From NCBI RefSeq assembly GCF_037911585.1, contig NZ_JBAJNS010000001.1:4759501-4823500 (forward strand): a stretch of 64,000 bases of DNA, in the 5' to 3' direction. The position numbers and the translations under genes were made by a program. Positions 63,711 through 64,000 of this stretch are shown one piece after another; position 1 is the first letter of the stretch, and each line of letters opens with the position of its first letter. The stretch is from Streptomyces sp. GSL17-111 (lineage in GTDB: Bacteria > Actinomycetota > Actinomycetes > Streptomycetales > Streptomycetaceae). The notes under the pieces are model-generated. The model had not been told where the DNA came from. It saw only the letters and a program-made list of their open reading frames with translations, and searched no databases.

Positions 63711-64000
63711 ATGCACCAGCCCGCGTCGCCCGCCGCCACGCAGCACCGCACGATCGAGGCACCCGCCGGGCGCCTGCACCTCGTCGAACAGGGCACCGGA
63801 CCAATGGTTCTGCTCGTCCACGGGTTCCCCGAGTCCTGGTACTCCTGGCGCCACCAGCTCCCGGCCCTCGCCGCGGCCGGATACCGGGCCGTGGCGCCGG
63901 ACGTGCGGGGCTACGGACGCTCGTCCAGGCCCGCCGAGATCGACGCCTACCGGCTGCTGGAACTGGTCGAGGACAACGTCGCCCTCGTGCGCGCCCTGGG
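63711..64000 (+). CDS. Alpha/beta hydrolase, epoxide hydrolase-like (3' end outside window)
   Basis: The first 96 residues are visible. After MHQPASPAATQHRTIEAPAG come the oxyanion-hole segment VLLVHGFPESWYSWRHQLPA (the HGFPE motif of epoxide hydrolases and haloalkane dehalogenases) and YRAVAPDVRGYGRSSRP. The nucleophile lies beyond the window edge, so the reaction cannot be decided. ATG 63711 has GAGGAGAAG upstream. It is divergent from the protease. Confidence 0.85.
   Translation, partial: MHQPASPAATQHRTIEAPAGRLHLVEQGTGPMVLLVHGFPESWYSWRHQLPALAAAGYRAVAPDVRGYGRSSRPAEIDAYRLLELVEDNVALVRAL

Overview
The window reads as a Streptomyces chromosome: very high G+C, many GTG and TTG starts, GTGA/ATGA start-stop couplings, leaderless promoters, and a core that includes lipB, lipA, a type I glutamine synthetase, a type II glutamine synthetase and a homodimeric AceE. 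No rRNA, tRNA or CRISPR array was seen. Both ends are open: a truncated membrane protein gene on the left and a truncated alpha/beta hydrolase gene on the right.

Layout. 0-5.6 kb: NarL-type two-component pair, a three-hairpin array, glnII with a GlnR box, then a tautomerase-like gene coupled to a Gfo/Idh/MocA oxidoreductase. 5.6-14 kb: LD-carboxypeptidase, NsdA-like regulator, lipB, lipA, a small conserved protein, a DUF4191 membrane protein, an RDD protein, and glnA behind a second GlnR box. 14.1-15.8 kb: a JmjC-type oxygenase bracketed by decayed IS630 and ISAs1 transposases. 15.8-20.2 kb: TerD-like protein; a HelR-type RNA polymerase-associated ATPase with a perfect rifamycin-associated element (RAE) upstream; Kef-type antiporter. 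20.2-29.7 kb: large secreted GH3 enzyme; an operon of Fe/2-oxoglutarate hydroxylase, methyltransferase and carnitine-type acyltransferase; a divergent ECF sigma factor with a membrane partner; a small hydrolase. 29.7-35.6 kb: sdhCAB with a divergent LysR regulator, CPBP and SPW membrane proteins. 35.7-46.1 kb: ArsC-like protein, a sulfur group (LysR, cysteine dioxygenase, YeiH), a secreted PI-PLC-like protein, a flavoprotein, DUF4240, SDR, WYL regulator and metP-metS. 46.1-54.6 kb: aceE with a divergent AraC-type gene, VOC protein, UvrA2-like ABC ATPase, a GntR regulator, and GNAT coupled to TauE.

At 54.6 kb a 1040-bp IS5-family element sits exactly in the tauE stop codon. Beyond it is a visibly less G+C-rich island (55.7-61.0 kb) with two genes: a 158-aa protein and a 1520-aa fusion of NB-ARC STAND ATPase, TPRs and a HExxH peptide-hydroxylase-type domain. 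This pair is the best candidate for an undescribed system. An XRE regulator, a streptogrisin-like protease and the truncated hydrolase follow.

The clearest functional links are: two glutamine synthetases under one nitrogen regulator; octanoyl transfer (LipB) and sulfur insertion (LipA) making lipoate, which PDH-type complexes such as the one containing AceE need; sulfur handling by Cdo, YeiH and TauE; and rifamycin-responsive protection by HelR.
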